DNA from: Coxiellaceae bacterium
GTDB lineage: Bacteria; Pseudomonadota; Gammaproteobacteria; Coxiellales; Coxiellaceae
Assembly (NCBI GenBank): GCA_030680235.1
Contig: JAUXWQ010000007.1
Coordinates: 1-44,154, forward strand
DNA length: 44,154 nt
Reading direction: 5' to 3'
Position 1 is the first letter of the stretch. The number at the start of each line of letters is the position of its first letter. The position numbers and the translations under genes were made by a program. Under the pieces are notes generated by a model. That model saw only the letters and a list, made by a program, of their open reading frames with translations, ran no database searches and had not been told where the DNA came from. Positions 33,021-41,168 of this stretch are shown one piece after another.

Positions 33021-34991
33021 ATGACAAAATGCATATTAAAAATTGCAGTGCCCACACCACTTCGTAAAACTTTTGATTATTTGGCATCTGAAGGGCAATA
33101 CGATATTGGCTCGCGTGTTTGGGTTTCATTTGGTCGACGAAAAGTGGTTGGTGTTATCACGGGTATTTCTGAGACCTCGCTTTGTCCTATCGAAAAATTA
33201 AAATCAATTGATGCAATTATTGATGAAAAAACCTTACTTGATGAAAAATTATTAGCATTGTATCACTGGGTGAGCGATTATTATCATCACCCAATTGGGG
33301 ATGTGATTGTCGGCACTCTGCCTAAAAAAATTCGTGAGGGTGCTGTAGGGATGCGATTTATCGTACCTCATGCGGTAGCGGCGTCTTCGTTAGCTTTTGA
33401 ATTAAGTAAAGAGCAAAGTAATGCAGTTAATAAAATTACAGCCGCAATAAAATTCGAACCCTTTTTATTGGCTGGTGTAACGGGTAGTGGAAAAACAGAA
33501 GTTTATTTGCGTGTTATTGCGGAAGTTTTGAAGAAAAACCAACAAGCATTACTGCTTGTGCCCGAAATTTCATTAACGCCACAAACAGTTTCCCATTTTC
33601 AAGAACGCTTTTCGGTGCCTGTTTTATTACTACATTCTGGCTTAACGCCCGTTCAGCGTTACAAAGCTTGGATGGCTGCAACACAAGAAAATGCCTGCAT
33701 TGTGATTGGTACGCGCTCAGCTATTTTTGCCCCTTTAAAAAATTGCGGGGTGATTATTGTTGATGAAGAACATGATGTTTCTTTTAAGCAGCAATCTGGG
33801 TTTCGTTATTCTGCGCGTGATGTGGCGATGATGCGCGCAAAATTATCGGATATTCCCATTGTATTAGGAACGGCAACGCCTGCACTAGAAACGTGGAAAA
33901 ATAGTGAAGAAAAAAAATATCATGTGTTAAAATTATCGCATCGTGTGGGTAATGCTGCGTTGCCAATCATTACCATTCATAATACCCGCGCGAAAAAACT
34001 CCAGAATGGATTGAGTCCTGATTTAATTGCGACAATTAAAAAGCATTTAAATAAGGGTAATCAAGTATTGTTATTTTTAAATCGTCGTGGCTATGCGCCG
34101 TTGATGTTGTGCCATCATTGCGGATTTACAGTGAAATGTAAACGTTGCGATACGCGGCTAACGCTGCATGAAAAACCACGAAAATTATTGTGTCATCATT
34201 GTCATTATTCTCAGCTGATCCCACGTGTTTGCCCTGAATGTCAACAAAGCGAATTGTTATCATTGGGTTTGGGAACAGAGCAGTTAGAAAATACTATTCA
34301 AAAATTATTTCCAGATAAAAAAGTATTGCGTATCGATCGTGATGTGATGACCACTTTTAAAAAATTAGAAGTTGCATTAAAACAAATTCATGATCAAGCG
34401 GCCGATATTATTGTGGGCACACAAATGTTGGTGAAAGGGCATCACTTTGAAAATGTTACCTTAGTTGCCGCAATCGATGTTGATCAGGCTTTATTCTCAA
34501 CTGATTTTCGTGCGGTAGAGCGATTGGGGCAATCGCTTGTTCAGGTGGCAGGTCGTGCGGGTCGTGCAGAAAAAATCGGTGAAGTGTTTATACAAACGCA
34601 TCATCCAGATCATCCATTATTGCAAAAAGTACTCGATCATAATTATGCGGCATTTGCTGGTGCATTGTTGCAGGAGCGTTCGCAAGCGTTATTGCCACCT
34701 TATGTGCATATGGCGCTTTTTAGAGCAGAAGGAAAAAGTAAAGATGATGTTCACCAATTTTTAAAAAAATTGAAAGCCACTGTTAGCGTGTCTGATACAG
34801 CCATTGAAGGCCCATTTCCATTGGCTATTGAAAAATTAGCTGGCAGATATCGTGCGCAATTAGTAGTGCAATCAGCGCAGCGTAGTGCGCTAAAAAATAC
34901 GATTACTTATTTTGTACAGCAAATCGCACAGCAAAAAAAATCATCGGCTGTAAAATGGTTGGTGGATATTGATCCGATTGAGATGGGATAG
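33021..34991 (+). CDS. priA: Primosomal replication restart helicase PriA
   Basis: PriA recognises stalled forks and loads the replisome through PriB/DnaT/DnaC or equivalents. From ATG 33021 it is 656 residues; TTG 33006 could add five. The N-terminal DNA-binding domain (VPTPLRKTFDYLA) is followed by Walker A GVTGSGKTEVYLR, Walker B DEEHD, GTRSAIFAP and GTATPALETW. Paired zinc-binding cysteines are present (CHHCGFTVKCKRC and CHHCHYS...CPEC). The late helicase motif GRAGRAEKIGEV is intact. It is somewhat shorter than E. coli PriA (732), with no missing motif. Confidence 0.96.
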   Translation: MTKCILKIAVPTPLRKTFDYLASEGQYDIGSRVWVSFGRRKVVGVITGISETSLCPIEKLKSIDAIIDEKTLLDEKLLALYHWVSDYYHHPIGDVIVGTLPKKIREGAVGMRFIVPHAVAASSLAFELSKEQSNAVNKITAAIKFEPFLLAGVTGSGKTEVYLRVIAEVLKKNQQALLLVPEISLTPQTVSHFQERFSVPVLLLHSGLTPVQRYKAWMAATQENACIVIGTRSAIFAPLKNCGVIIVDEEHDVSFKQQSGFRYSARDVAMMRAKLSDIPIVLGTATPALETWKNSEEKKYHVLKLSHRVGNAALPIITIHNTRAKKLQNGLSPDLIATIKKHLNKGNQVLLFLNRRGYAPLMLCHHCGFTVKCKRCDTRLTLHEKPRKLLCHHCHYSQLIPRVCPECQQSELLSLGLGTEQLENTIQKLFPDKKVLRIDRDVMTTFKKLEVALKQIHDQAADIIVGTQMLVKGHHFENVTLVAAIDVDQALFSTDFRAVERLGQSLVQVAGRAGRAEKIGEVFIQTHHPDHPLLQKVLDHNYAAFAGALLQERSQALLPPYVHMALFRAEGKSKDDVHQFLKKLKATVSVSDTAIEGPFPLAIEKLAGRYRAQLVVQSAQRSALKNTITYFVQQIAQQKKSSAVKWLVDIDPIEMG

Positions 34992-35017
34992 CGCTAGATT
35001 TGTACAGCGCTTGGGTG

Positions 35018-35045
35018 CGAGCCGCGAGTGTAACGAGCGGTTTTT
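35018..35045 (+). terminator. Short GCGAGC-type hairpin unit after priA
   Basis: TGCGAGCCGCG followed by AGTGTAACGAGCGG and TTTTT. CCGC pairs with GCGG around a short partly paired loop, and the run of T makes it a possible terminator of priA, which converges with waaA. The head and the CGAG/TTTTT end match the long hairpin repeats. Confidence 0.6.
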
Positions 35046-35098
35046 CAAAAGCGCACACATTTTTTTCGGAGGCCGAGCAGTAGTATGCGGTTATACTT

Positions 35099-36370
35099 TT
35101 ATAGCTGTGCAATACACCCGGCAATCACTTCCAATTGTTTTTGCAGTGCGCCTCGATTTTCATCAATGGTTTTTTTTGCGCGCAACCCAATTTTTTCGCG
35201 TAATTCCTTTGCAGAGCACAGGGCAATCACTGCCTCTGCTAGCGTAGTTGCATCCGTGACAATTTGTTCCGCACCTACATTTTGTAATAACTTGCTAATA
35301 TCTGTAAAATTAAATAGATGCGGACCTGTTAAAACGGGCAAGCCTAGCGCAGCGGCTTCTACGGGATTATGCCCGCCTGTTGAAACGAAGCTGCCGCCGA
35401 TAAAGGCAATATCACCGGCAGCATAAATCATTTGTAATTCACCAATGCTGTCTAGTAATAAAATATCCGTTTTTTCAGTGATGGGTGTTTGTGTTGATCG
35501 TAATACCAATGAATAATTTTTTTGCAAACATAGTTCAGACACTTTTTGAAAACGATCTCTGTGACGCGGCACTAAAATTAAAAATAAATTGGGAATCTGT
35601 TCACGAATTTTTTTGAAAGCATCTAATACAATCGCTTCTTCTGTTTCATGGGTGCTGGCTGCAACAAGCACGCGGCGCTGCTCACCAATTTGTGCACGGA
35701 TTTTTTTGCCTTCAGCAATCAACTCATCTGAAATCCGCAAATCAAATTTAATATTGCCGGTGACACTTAATTTTTTAGGATCCAATCCCAGTTGTAAAAA
35801 ACGTTCGCCATCTAATACGCCTTGCGCTGCGACTGCGTGATAAGCCCCCATCATTTTTTTGGTCAGTGAACCAATAAATTTATAGCCAGAATAAGATTTT
35901 TCAGAAAGGCGTGCGTTGGTGAGAACAACGGGTATATTGTGTGATTGGCAGGTCATTAAAAGCGTTGGCCACATTTCTGTTTCCATGATAACGCACAATT
36001 TAATGCGGCATCTCTTGAGAAAACGTGAAACGGTGGTTGGTGCGTCAAGTGGTGCATACAGATGGAGCACACTTTGATCTAAGTGTTTTGTAACCAATGC
36101 AGAGCCTGTTGGCGTTGTTGTTGTGACAATGATACGAAAGTCTTTACTGTAATTTTTAATGATGGATTTAATTAATGGCATTGCAGCAAGCGTTTCGCCA
36201 ACAGAAACGGCGTGTATCCACAGGCTTTCCTTGCCAACAAGAAAGGGTACGTAGCCAAATCGTTCGTTCCAACGCTTGCGGTAGCCTACCGTATGGCGTG
36301 ATTTCCATAAGAATCTGAGTAAGATAAAAGGAATGAGCAAGTAGTAACTAAGTGTGTAAATTGCACGCAT
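35099..36370 (-). CDS. waaA: 3-deoxy-D-manno-octulosonic acid (Kdo) transferase
   Basis: WaaA (KdtA) adds Kdo residues to lipid IVA at the cytoplasmic face of the inner membrane, the first step of the LPS core. From MRAIYTLSYYLLIPF (start 36370) it is 423 residues, close to E. coli (425). An N-terminal membrane anchor is followed by the family phrase LWIHAVSVGETLAA with the catalytic Glu, TTTPTGSALV, METEMWP, and the C-terminal nucleotide-binding GGSFVSTGGHNPVEAAALG. Whether it transfers one or two Kdo units cannot be told. It is divergent from parE. Confidence 0.96.
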   Translation of the reverse strand: MRAIYTLSYYLLIPFILLRFLWKSRHTVGYRKRWNERFGYVPFLVGKESLWIHAVSVGETLAAMPLIKSIIKNYSKDFRIIVTTTTPTGSALVTKHLDQSVLHLYAPLDAPTTVSRFLKRCRIKLCVIMETEMWPTLLMTCQSHNIPVVLTNARLSEKSYSGYKFIGSLTKKMMGAYHAVAAQGVLDGERFLQLGLDPKKLSVTGNIKFDLRISDELIAEGKKIRAQIGEQRRVLVAASTHETEEAIVLDAFKKIREQIPNLFLILVPRHRDRFQKVSELCLQKNYSLVLRSTQTPITEKTDILLLDSIGELQMIYAAGDIAFIGGSFVSTGGHNPVEAAALGLPVLTGPHLFNFTDISKLLQNVGAEQIVTDATTLAEAVIALCSAKELREKIGLRAKKTIDENRGALQKQLEVIAGCIAQL

Positions 36371-36441
36371 GGAAATATGGTTCACTTTGTGAATTTCCCG
36401 TAGACTACGTGAAGAATTTTTATTTCGCAATAAGGGCATTT

Positions 36442-38340
36442 ATGGCAAGCAAACAACAGAACGCTGCTTACACGGCTGAAGCCATTGAAGTATTGGTCGG
36501 TTTAGATCCAGTTCGTCGGAATCCGGGGATGTATACAGATACATCACATCCAAATCATTTGGCGCATGAGGTCATTGATAATAGTGTTGATGAAGCGATT
36601 GCGGGTCATGCGAAAAAAATTGATGTTACTTTGCATAAAGAAGGGTCTCTCAGTGTTGTTGATGATGGCCGCGGCATGCCTGTGGATATTCATTCTGAAC
36701 ACAAAGTATCAGGTGTTGAATTAATTTTAACGCGTTTGCATTCTGGTGCGAAATTCTCAAAAAAGACTTATGAGTTTTCAGGTGGTTTGCATGGCGTAGG
36801 TATTTCTGTCGTTAACGCGTTATCAAAAGAATTAATCGTGCGTGTGAAAAAAAATGGCGAAGTATATGAAATGCGGTTTGCAGATGGTACTGCAAAAGGC
36901 AAATTAAAAGTCGTTGGCACTTGTGATAAAAAACAAACAGGCACCGAAATTCATTTTATGCCGGATGAAAAATATTTTGACAGCCCAAAATTTGTGTTAT
37001 CTGCATTGCTTGCAACACTGCGTGCAAAAGCGGTTTTGTGTCCAGGGTTAACGGTTAATTTTTATGATGAAAAAAAAGATGAAAGACACGCTTGGTTTTA
37101 TGAAGATGGATTAAAATCCTATTTGCAAGACAGTCTTCAAAACTGTGAACAATTACCCAATGAGCCTTTTATGGGCCATTTTGCAGGCCAAACAGAAGCG
37201 GTGGACTGGGCGGTTAGTTGGTTGCCAAATGCGGAAGCGGGTGTTTCTGAAAGCTATGTGAATTTAATTCCAACTGCACAAGGTGGAACACACGTCAATG
37301 GATTACGCGCGGGTATTTTAGAAGCAGTGCGTGAATTCTGCGATATGCATAAATTAATCGTGCGTAATATTAAATTGACGCCAGAAGATGTCTGGGAACA
37401 ATGTCGTTATATTTTATCGATTAAATTACAGCATGCGCAATTTGCCGGACAAACCAAAGAGCGGTTAACAGCGCGACATGCCGCAGTATTTGTCACCGGT
37501 GTTGTCAAAGATGCGTTGAGCTTATGGTTGAATCAAAATGTGGAGCTTGGAAAACAACTGGCTGAATTATTTATTGCGAATGCGCAAAAACGATTACGTT
37601 CTGAAAAAGCGGTGGTTCGTAAAAAAGTAACAGCAGGTCCTGCATTGCCTGGAAAATTAACGGATTGCTCAAGACAAGACTCCGAAGGTACAGAATTATT
37701 CTTGGTGGAAGGAGATTCTGCGGGTGGTTCTGCAAAACAAGCGCGAGATAGAACATTTCAAGCGGTGATGCCTTTGCGCGGAAAAATTTTAAATACCTGG
37801 GAAGTATCCTCAGAAGAAGTGTTGGCATCAAATGAGGTGCATGATATTGCAGTGGCTATTGGTGTTGATCCAGGCTCTGATGATTTAGCCTCTTTGCGTT
37901 ATGGAAAAGTCTGCATTTTAGCGGATGCAGATTCCGATGGTGCGCATATCGCCACTTTATTATGTGCCTTATTTTTAAAGCATTTTAGGCCGCTCGTGGC
38001 AAAGGGCCATGTGTATGTGGCTATGCCACCTTTGTATCGTATTGATATAGGCAAATCTGTTTTTTATGCTTTGGATAATGATGAAAAAGAAGGTGTTTTA
38101 AATCGCATTCAAGCTGAAAAATTAAAAGGCAAGGTGAATATTCAGCGTTTTAAAGGGTTGGGTGAGATGAACCCCTTGCAATTGCGCGAGACAACGATGA
38201 ATGCAGATACGCGTCGCTTGGTGCAGTTACAGCTGGGTGATCAGGCAAAAGAAAATATTATGGATATGTTGCTTGCAAAAAAACGGGCAAGCGATCGCAA
38301 AGAGTGGCTTGAGAAGAAAGGGGATTTAGCGGCGGTGTGA
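36442..38340 (+). CDS. parE: DNA topoisomerase IV subunit B
   Basis: ParE is the ATPase subunit of topoisomerase IV, which decatenates chromosomes with ParC. ATG 36442, seven bases after AAGGG, gives 632 residues, matching ParE (630) rather than GyrB (about 800). The GHKL ATPase motifs EVIDNSVDEAIAGH, VDDGRGMPV and SGGLHGVGISVVNALS are followed by QTKERL and the TOPRIM elements LVEGDSAGGSAKQARDR and LADADSDGAHI. PLRGKILNTWEVSSEEVLAS is typical of ParE. parC is not in the window. Confidence 0.97.
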   Translation: MASKQQNAAYTAEAIEVLVGLDPVRRNPGMYTDTSHPNHLAHEVIDNSVDEAIAGHAKKIDVTLHKEGSLSVVDDGRGMPVDIHSEHKVSGVELILTRLHSGAKFSKKTYEFSGGLHGVGISVVNALSKELIVRVKKNGEVYEMRFADGTAKGKLKVVGTCDKKQTGTEIHFMPDEKYFDSPKFVLSALLATLRAKAVLCPGLTVNFYDEKKDERHAWFYEDGLKSYLQDSLQNCEQLPNEPFMGHFAGQTEAVDWAVSWLPNAEAGVSESYVNLIPTAQGGTHVNGLRAGILEAVREFCDMHKLIVRNIKLTPEDVWEQCRYILSIKLQHAQFAGQTKERLTARHAAVFVTGVVKDALSLWLNQNVELGKQLAELFIANAQKRLRSEKAVVRKKVTAGPALPGKLTDCSRQDSEGTELFLVEGDSAGGSAKQARDRTFQAVMPLRGKILNTWEVSSEEVLASNEVHDIAVAIGVDPGSDDLASLRYGKVCILADADSDGAHIATLLCALFLKHFRPLVAKGHVYVAMPPLYRIDIGKSVFYALDNDEKEGVLNRIQAEKLKGKVNIQRFKGLGEMNPLQLRETTMNADTRRLVQLQLGDQAKENIMDMLLAKKRASDRKEWLEKKGDLAAV

Positions 38341-38350
38341 GTTTTTGTAG

Positions 38351-38370
38351 AGACGCAATTTATTGCGTCT
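38351..38370. terminator. Perfect 8-bp hairpin after parE
   Basis: AGACGCAA pairs with TTGCGTCT over a TTTA loop, ten bases after the parE stop. No run of T follows on either strand, so classic Rho-independent termination is uncertain. Confidence 0.5.
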
Positions 38371-38417
38371 CATTGCTGTAACTTCTCAAAAACCCCGGGG
38401 CAATTTTTGATGTTTGA

Positions 38418-38490
38418 TGCGAGCCGCGCGTGTAACAAGCGGATTTACTCGATGGTTTCTTGCGAGCCGCGCGTGTAACAAGCGGATTTA
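38418..38490 (+). repeat. Two identical 30-bp GCGAGCC units
   Basis: Positions 38418-38447 and 38461-38490 are identical over 30 bases (start TGCGAGCCGCGCG, end AAGCGGATTTA), 43 bases apart start to start. Each can form the CCGC/GCGG mini-hairpin seen after priA. They fill the gap between convergent parE and the minus-strand unknown gene. Confidence 0.75.
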
Positions 38491-38498
38491 TATGTCCT

Positions 38499-39077
38499 TT
38501 ACCAAGTCAACGGATTAAAATAAGAAAAAGGTTTTTTTTCGGGGAGCGCTTTTGCTGCTTTGAACATAGCCGGCTGGGCAACCAAGGAGCCTTCTCTCAC
38601 GGAAGATCCTGCTGCTTTTGGAGTTTTTTCTCTTGATACTATATCAAATTCCATGCTTGTGTGCTGACTACTGGGTGCTTGTTGTGCTGCTAACTGTGTT
38701 CTTACATTAGGCAAAACGGTTGTCGTTGCTTCGGCACGAGTAGTTTCAACTTGTTTCTCTGCGAGTTCTTTCTCATGTAAGCGTAGATTTTCTTCTGTTA
38801 AGTGTGGTTGTGATTTGGTAGCTACTTCGCCTACAACGAATACTTCCGTTTCTTCGAGTGCTTGCAGTGGGTTATTATCAAGAGAGGCAGACACGGAACC
38901 ATTATCGCTATTGGTATTACGGGCTTCTTTGGTGGATTCTGCAGAATCTTCTTCAAAGCTGATGGGCTGTAATTGTTGTGGAGTGCGGTAGTAGACGCAC
39001 ACCCCTAATCCTGCAAAAGCTGCTAAAAGCAGCGTTTTTTTATTGAGCAAAAAGGGTAAGTGGTTGGCGAATTTCAT
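38499..39077 (-). CDS. Membrane-anchored low-complexity protein of unknown function
   Basis: A 192-residue protein I do not recognise. One hydrophobic segment near residues 14-29 (TLLLAAFAGLGVCVYY) follows a basic N-terminus, so it is likely an inner-membrane anchor or uncleaved signal. The rest is polar, rich in Glu, Thr, Ser, Ala and Gln, and probably disordered, ending in an aromatic FSYFNPLTW. No domain is visible. It could be a periplasmic linker or secreted protein; codon usage does not stand out. Confidence 0.6.
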   Translation of the reverse strand: MKFANHLPFLLNKKTLLLAAFAGLGVCVYYRTPQQLQPISFEEDSAESTKEARNTNSDNGSVSASLDNNPLQALEETEVFVVGEVATKSQPHLTEENLRLHEKELAEKQVETTRAEATTTVLPNVRTQLAAQQAPSSQHTSMEFDIVSREKTPKAAGSSVREGSLVAQPAMFKAAKALPEKKPFSYFNPLTW

Positions 39078-39189
39078 AGGCGTATTCTCGCTTATATTCA
39101 GTTAACATGTTGGAGTATATACGCCAGCTTTTTTTAAAACAACAGAAGCGCAAATTAATGATATAATCGAAAAACCATGCGTTAGTGGC

Positions 39190-39245
39190 TGAGTATTCTC
39201 GAAACAAATTATCGCCCAAGATTGCCAAAAGATGAAAAATTTTTT
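39190..39245. repeat. Dispersed 55-bp repeat, copy C
   Basis: Contains GAGTATTCTCGAAACAAATT and then CCAAAAGATGAAAAATTTTT, closely matching copy B. It lies in the gap between the divergent genes at 39077 and 39287, about 40 bases before the latter. Confidence 0.7.
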
Positions 39246-39286
39246 CGAAGAAATCACGTGTTAGTCGGGGTTTGGAAAGAAATCTA

Positions 39287-40486
39287 ATGTTAGAGCCAAA
39301 TGCTAGTAGCTTCACTTTGTGTATTGATCAATCTATTTGTCAGTCTTCGTTACACGAACAGGCGAATCTCTCGCCTGATTTTATCTATTTGCTGTCGCTA
39401 CTTGCGAATAAAAATTTTGAAGGGCCTGATGGGGATGCGCAATTATTTCTCGCATTGCCTGTCATAGAAGAGCTCTCGCGTCGTTTGTTTTTTCAATATC
39501 ATACTGAGTTTCACAATAAGGCAGATCCGAGTCAATTTTCCCCTGTTCAAGCAGCTATAGAAAATGATTTGATTCATGCTGTTAAGTTTCTTCAATTGTT
39601 TTCAAATGGTCGATATCATCTGTCAGAGCTCCAAAATGCAATGCGTTATTTGGAACCCCATAAATATACTTGTGGTGAAAAAACTTGTGGTGAAAATATC
39701 CTGGATTCTACTAATCGCTTGAGAGCATTTGGGAGTCGTGCTTGGCGTGTGATGAATCCGCTTTTATCGCTTGCCGTTACCGATGTTGATTTTTTAAAGG
39801 CAGTAACGCGCTCTTTTTTATATCTGGCTTGGATTTTTCCTTTCGTGCGATTATCTCTGGCGACAGGGGTTGTAGCCAAGCATATTTTTTCCCCTGAGGA
39901 GCTAACAAGGAAATTTGATGTTCAGATGCGCTTTAAAGCGCAAATTAGACGTTATCGTTATTTAGTGCTTCATGACACAGCTTGGTTTTTGGCGCGTCTA
40001 TTGGGGTGTTTTGTTTGGCCTCAAGCCTTAACGCAAGTGTCTTTGGGGTTATTTGCATTTGGTTTGGCAGAAAGCTGTGTGCTTCGCAAGCGTGCTGTGG
40101 CAGCGAATGAGCGTAAGATGCTGGCCTTGTCACTAGAGGAAGGATGTAACCCTTTGATTTTGAATTTTTTTCAGCTAAGTTATCAAAATGGGGCAGCAGA
40201 GATGCGAAACAATCATAATTTTAAAGTGCGTATAATGGGATTTTATGTGGGATCGCTCGCTATTAGTCTGATTTCACACCTGTTTTTGCCGAGGGACCGT
40301 CCATCAGCACAGTTTTCCTGCGCGTGGATTGGATCCCTCCTGGGGAGCTTCTTGATTTTGGTGACTTGCGTATTTCAGATGGCTTATAGTGGTAATGATA
40401 AGCAGTTATTACCCGCCGGAACTCGCAAAAAACTAGAAGATTCAGGGGAAAGCCAGACTCTTTTGCCTCCTAATGGCTTTCATTGA
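39287..40486 (+). CDS. Membrane protein of unknown function
   Basis: A 399-residue protein I do not recognise. ATG 39287 lies seven bases after GGAAAG; a TTG at 39272 overlaps that site and is unlikely. The N-terminal 170 residues are soluble-looking and include a small repeat TCGEKTCGE (128-136). Four hydrophobic regions follow at about 173-197, 231-262 (possibly two), 316-334 and 343-366. The tail is short and polar. It has no visible enzyme motif. Together with the 834-residue protein it may belong to lineage-specific membrane proteins or effectors; nothing in the context reveals its job. Confidence 0.68.
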   Translation: MLEPNASSFTLCIDQSICQSSLHEQANLSPDFIYLLSLLANKNFEGPDGDAQLFLALPVIEELSRRLFFQYHTEFHNKADPSQFSPVQAAIENDLIHAVKFLQLFSNGRYHLSELQNAMRYLEPHKYTCGEKTCGENILDSTNRLRAFGSRAWRVMNPLLSLAVTDVDFLKAVTRSFLYLAWIFPFVRLSLATGVVAKHIFSPEELTRKFDVQMRFKAQIRRYRYLVLHDTAWFLARLLGCFVWPQALTQVSLGLFAFGLAESCVLRKRAVAANERKMLALSLEEGCNPLILNFFQLSYQNGAAEMRNNHNFKVRIMGFYVGSLAISLISHLFLPRDRPSAQFSCAWIGSLLGSFLILVTCVFQMAYSGNDKQLLPAGTRKKLEDSGESQTLLPPNGFH

Positions 40487-40505
40487 AAAAACTTTACGAT
40501 CTTTC

Positions 40506-40535
40506 TTGACAGCAGGAGCTTAGTGTCTTTAGAAT
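40506..40535 (+). promoter_or_regulatory. Promoter of the str operon
   Basis: A perfect TTGACA (40506-40511) and TAGAAT (40530-40535) with an 18-base spacer. This predicts a transcript start near 40542 and a leader of about 95 bases before rpsL. It is the strongest promoter match in the window, as expected for ribosomal protein genes. Confidence 0.75.
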
Positions 40536-40541
40536 TCCCGA

Positions 40542-40638
40542 TCCGTTCGCTCAGTGGATGAAAAGCCTGCAACACTCGATAAAAAGAGTCTTTTTTATAT
40601 CAATGAGCCGTACTTTACAGTGTGGAGAAGTTTGAATA
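40542..40638 (+). promoter_or_regulatory. Leader of the str operon
   Basis: An untranslated leader with a possible AT-rich hairpin: AAAAAG (40581-40586) pairs with CTTTTT (40590-40595). GGAG at about 40623-40626 is the rpsL ribosome-binding site. Attenuation is possible but unproven. Confidence 0.35.
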
Positions 40639-41013
40639 ATGGCTAGAATTAACCAGCTCGTTAGAAAGCCACGTCAGTCTCGTATTAAAAAGACAAACGT
40701 GCCTGCGTTGAATAGTTGTCCTCAGCGTCGTGGTGTATGCACCCGCGTTTACACAATTACCCCGAAAAAACCAAACTCTGCGTTACGTAAAGTTGCGCGT
40801 GTAAAGGTAACGAACGGTGCTGAAGTAACAGCATATATCGGTGGTGAAGGTCACAACTTACAAGAGCATTCCGTGGTATTGATTCGCGGTGGTCGTGTGA
40901 AGGATTTACCGGGTGTGCGTTATCACGTTGTCCGCGGTAGCTTGGATATCGCCGGTGTTACGGGTCGTCGTCGTGGTCGTTCTAAATACGGTGCAAAGCG
41001 TCCTAAAGAATAA
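40639..41013 (+). CDS. rpsL: 30S ribosomal protein S12
   Basis: S12 (uS12) sits near the decoding centre and affects accuracy and streptomycin sensitivity. The 124-residue sequence is standard: [40 protein letters not shown] with the Lys where streptomycin-resistance changes occur unaltered, and [14 protein letters not shown] with its modifiable Asp. The wild-type residues suggest streptomycin sensitivity. It is the first gene of the str operon. Confidence 0.99.
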   Translation: MARINQLVRKPRQSRIKKTNVPALNSCPQRRGVCTRVYTITPKKPNSALRKVARVKVTNGAEVTAYIGGEGHNLQEHSVVLIRGGRVKDLPGVRYHVVRGSLDIAGVTGRRRGRSKYGAKRPKE

Positions 41014-41037
41014 TGTCTGCTTTTGATTGAGATATAA

Positions 41038-41142
41038 GCGAGCCGCGAACGTAATTCGCGAAATTTGCAGAGAAGTAATGTGGTGTTTAAAAGCGCCATA
41101 AAACAGAGACGAAAGCGAAAACTTTCGAGTATTTGCAGAGTA
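41038..41142 (+). repeat. Two hairpin modules between rpsL and rpsG
   Basis: The first module starts GCGAGCCGCGAACG; CGCGAA (41044-41049) pairs with TTCGCG (41055-41060), followed by AAATTTGCAGAG. In the second, CGAAAG (41110-41115) pairs with CTTTCG (41122-41127), followed by AGTATTTGCAGAG. Both end in TTTGCAGAG and an A/T-rich AAGTAAT or TAATTAA. In E. coli this gap is the S7 repressor-binding site, so a regulatory role is plausible. Confidence 0.6.
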
Positions 41143-41168
41143 ATTAACTAAATAGTTGGAGAATAGTA

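Noticed and set aside
36442-38340. gyrB instead of parE
   Set aside because: The length of 632 residues and the phrase PLRGKILNTWEVSSEEVLAS match ParE; GyrB of gammaproteobacteria is much longer.
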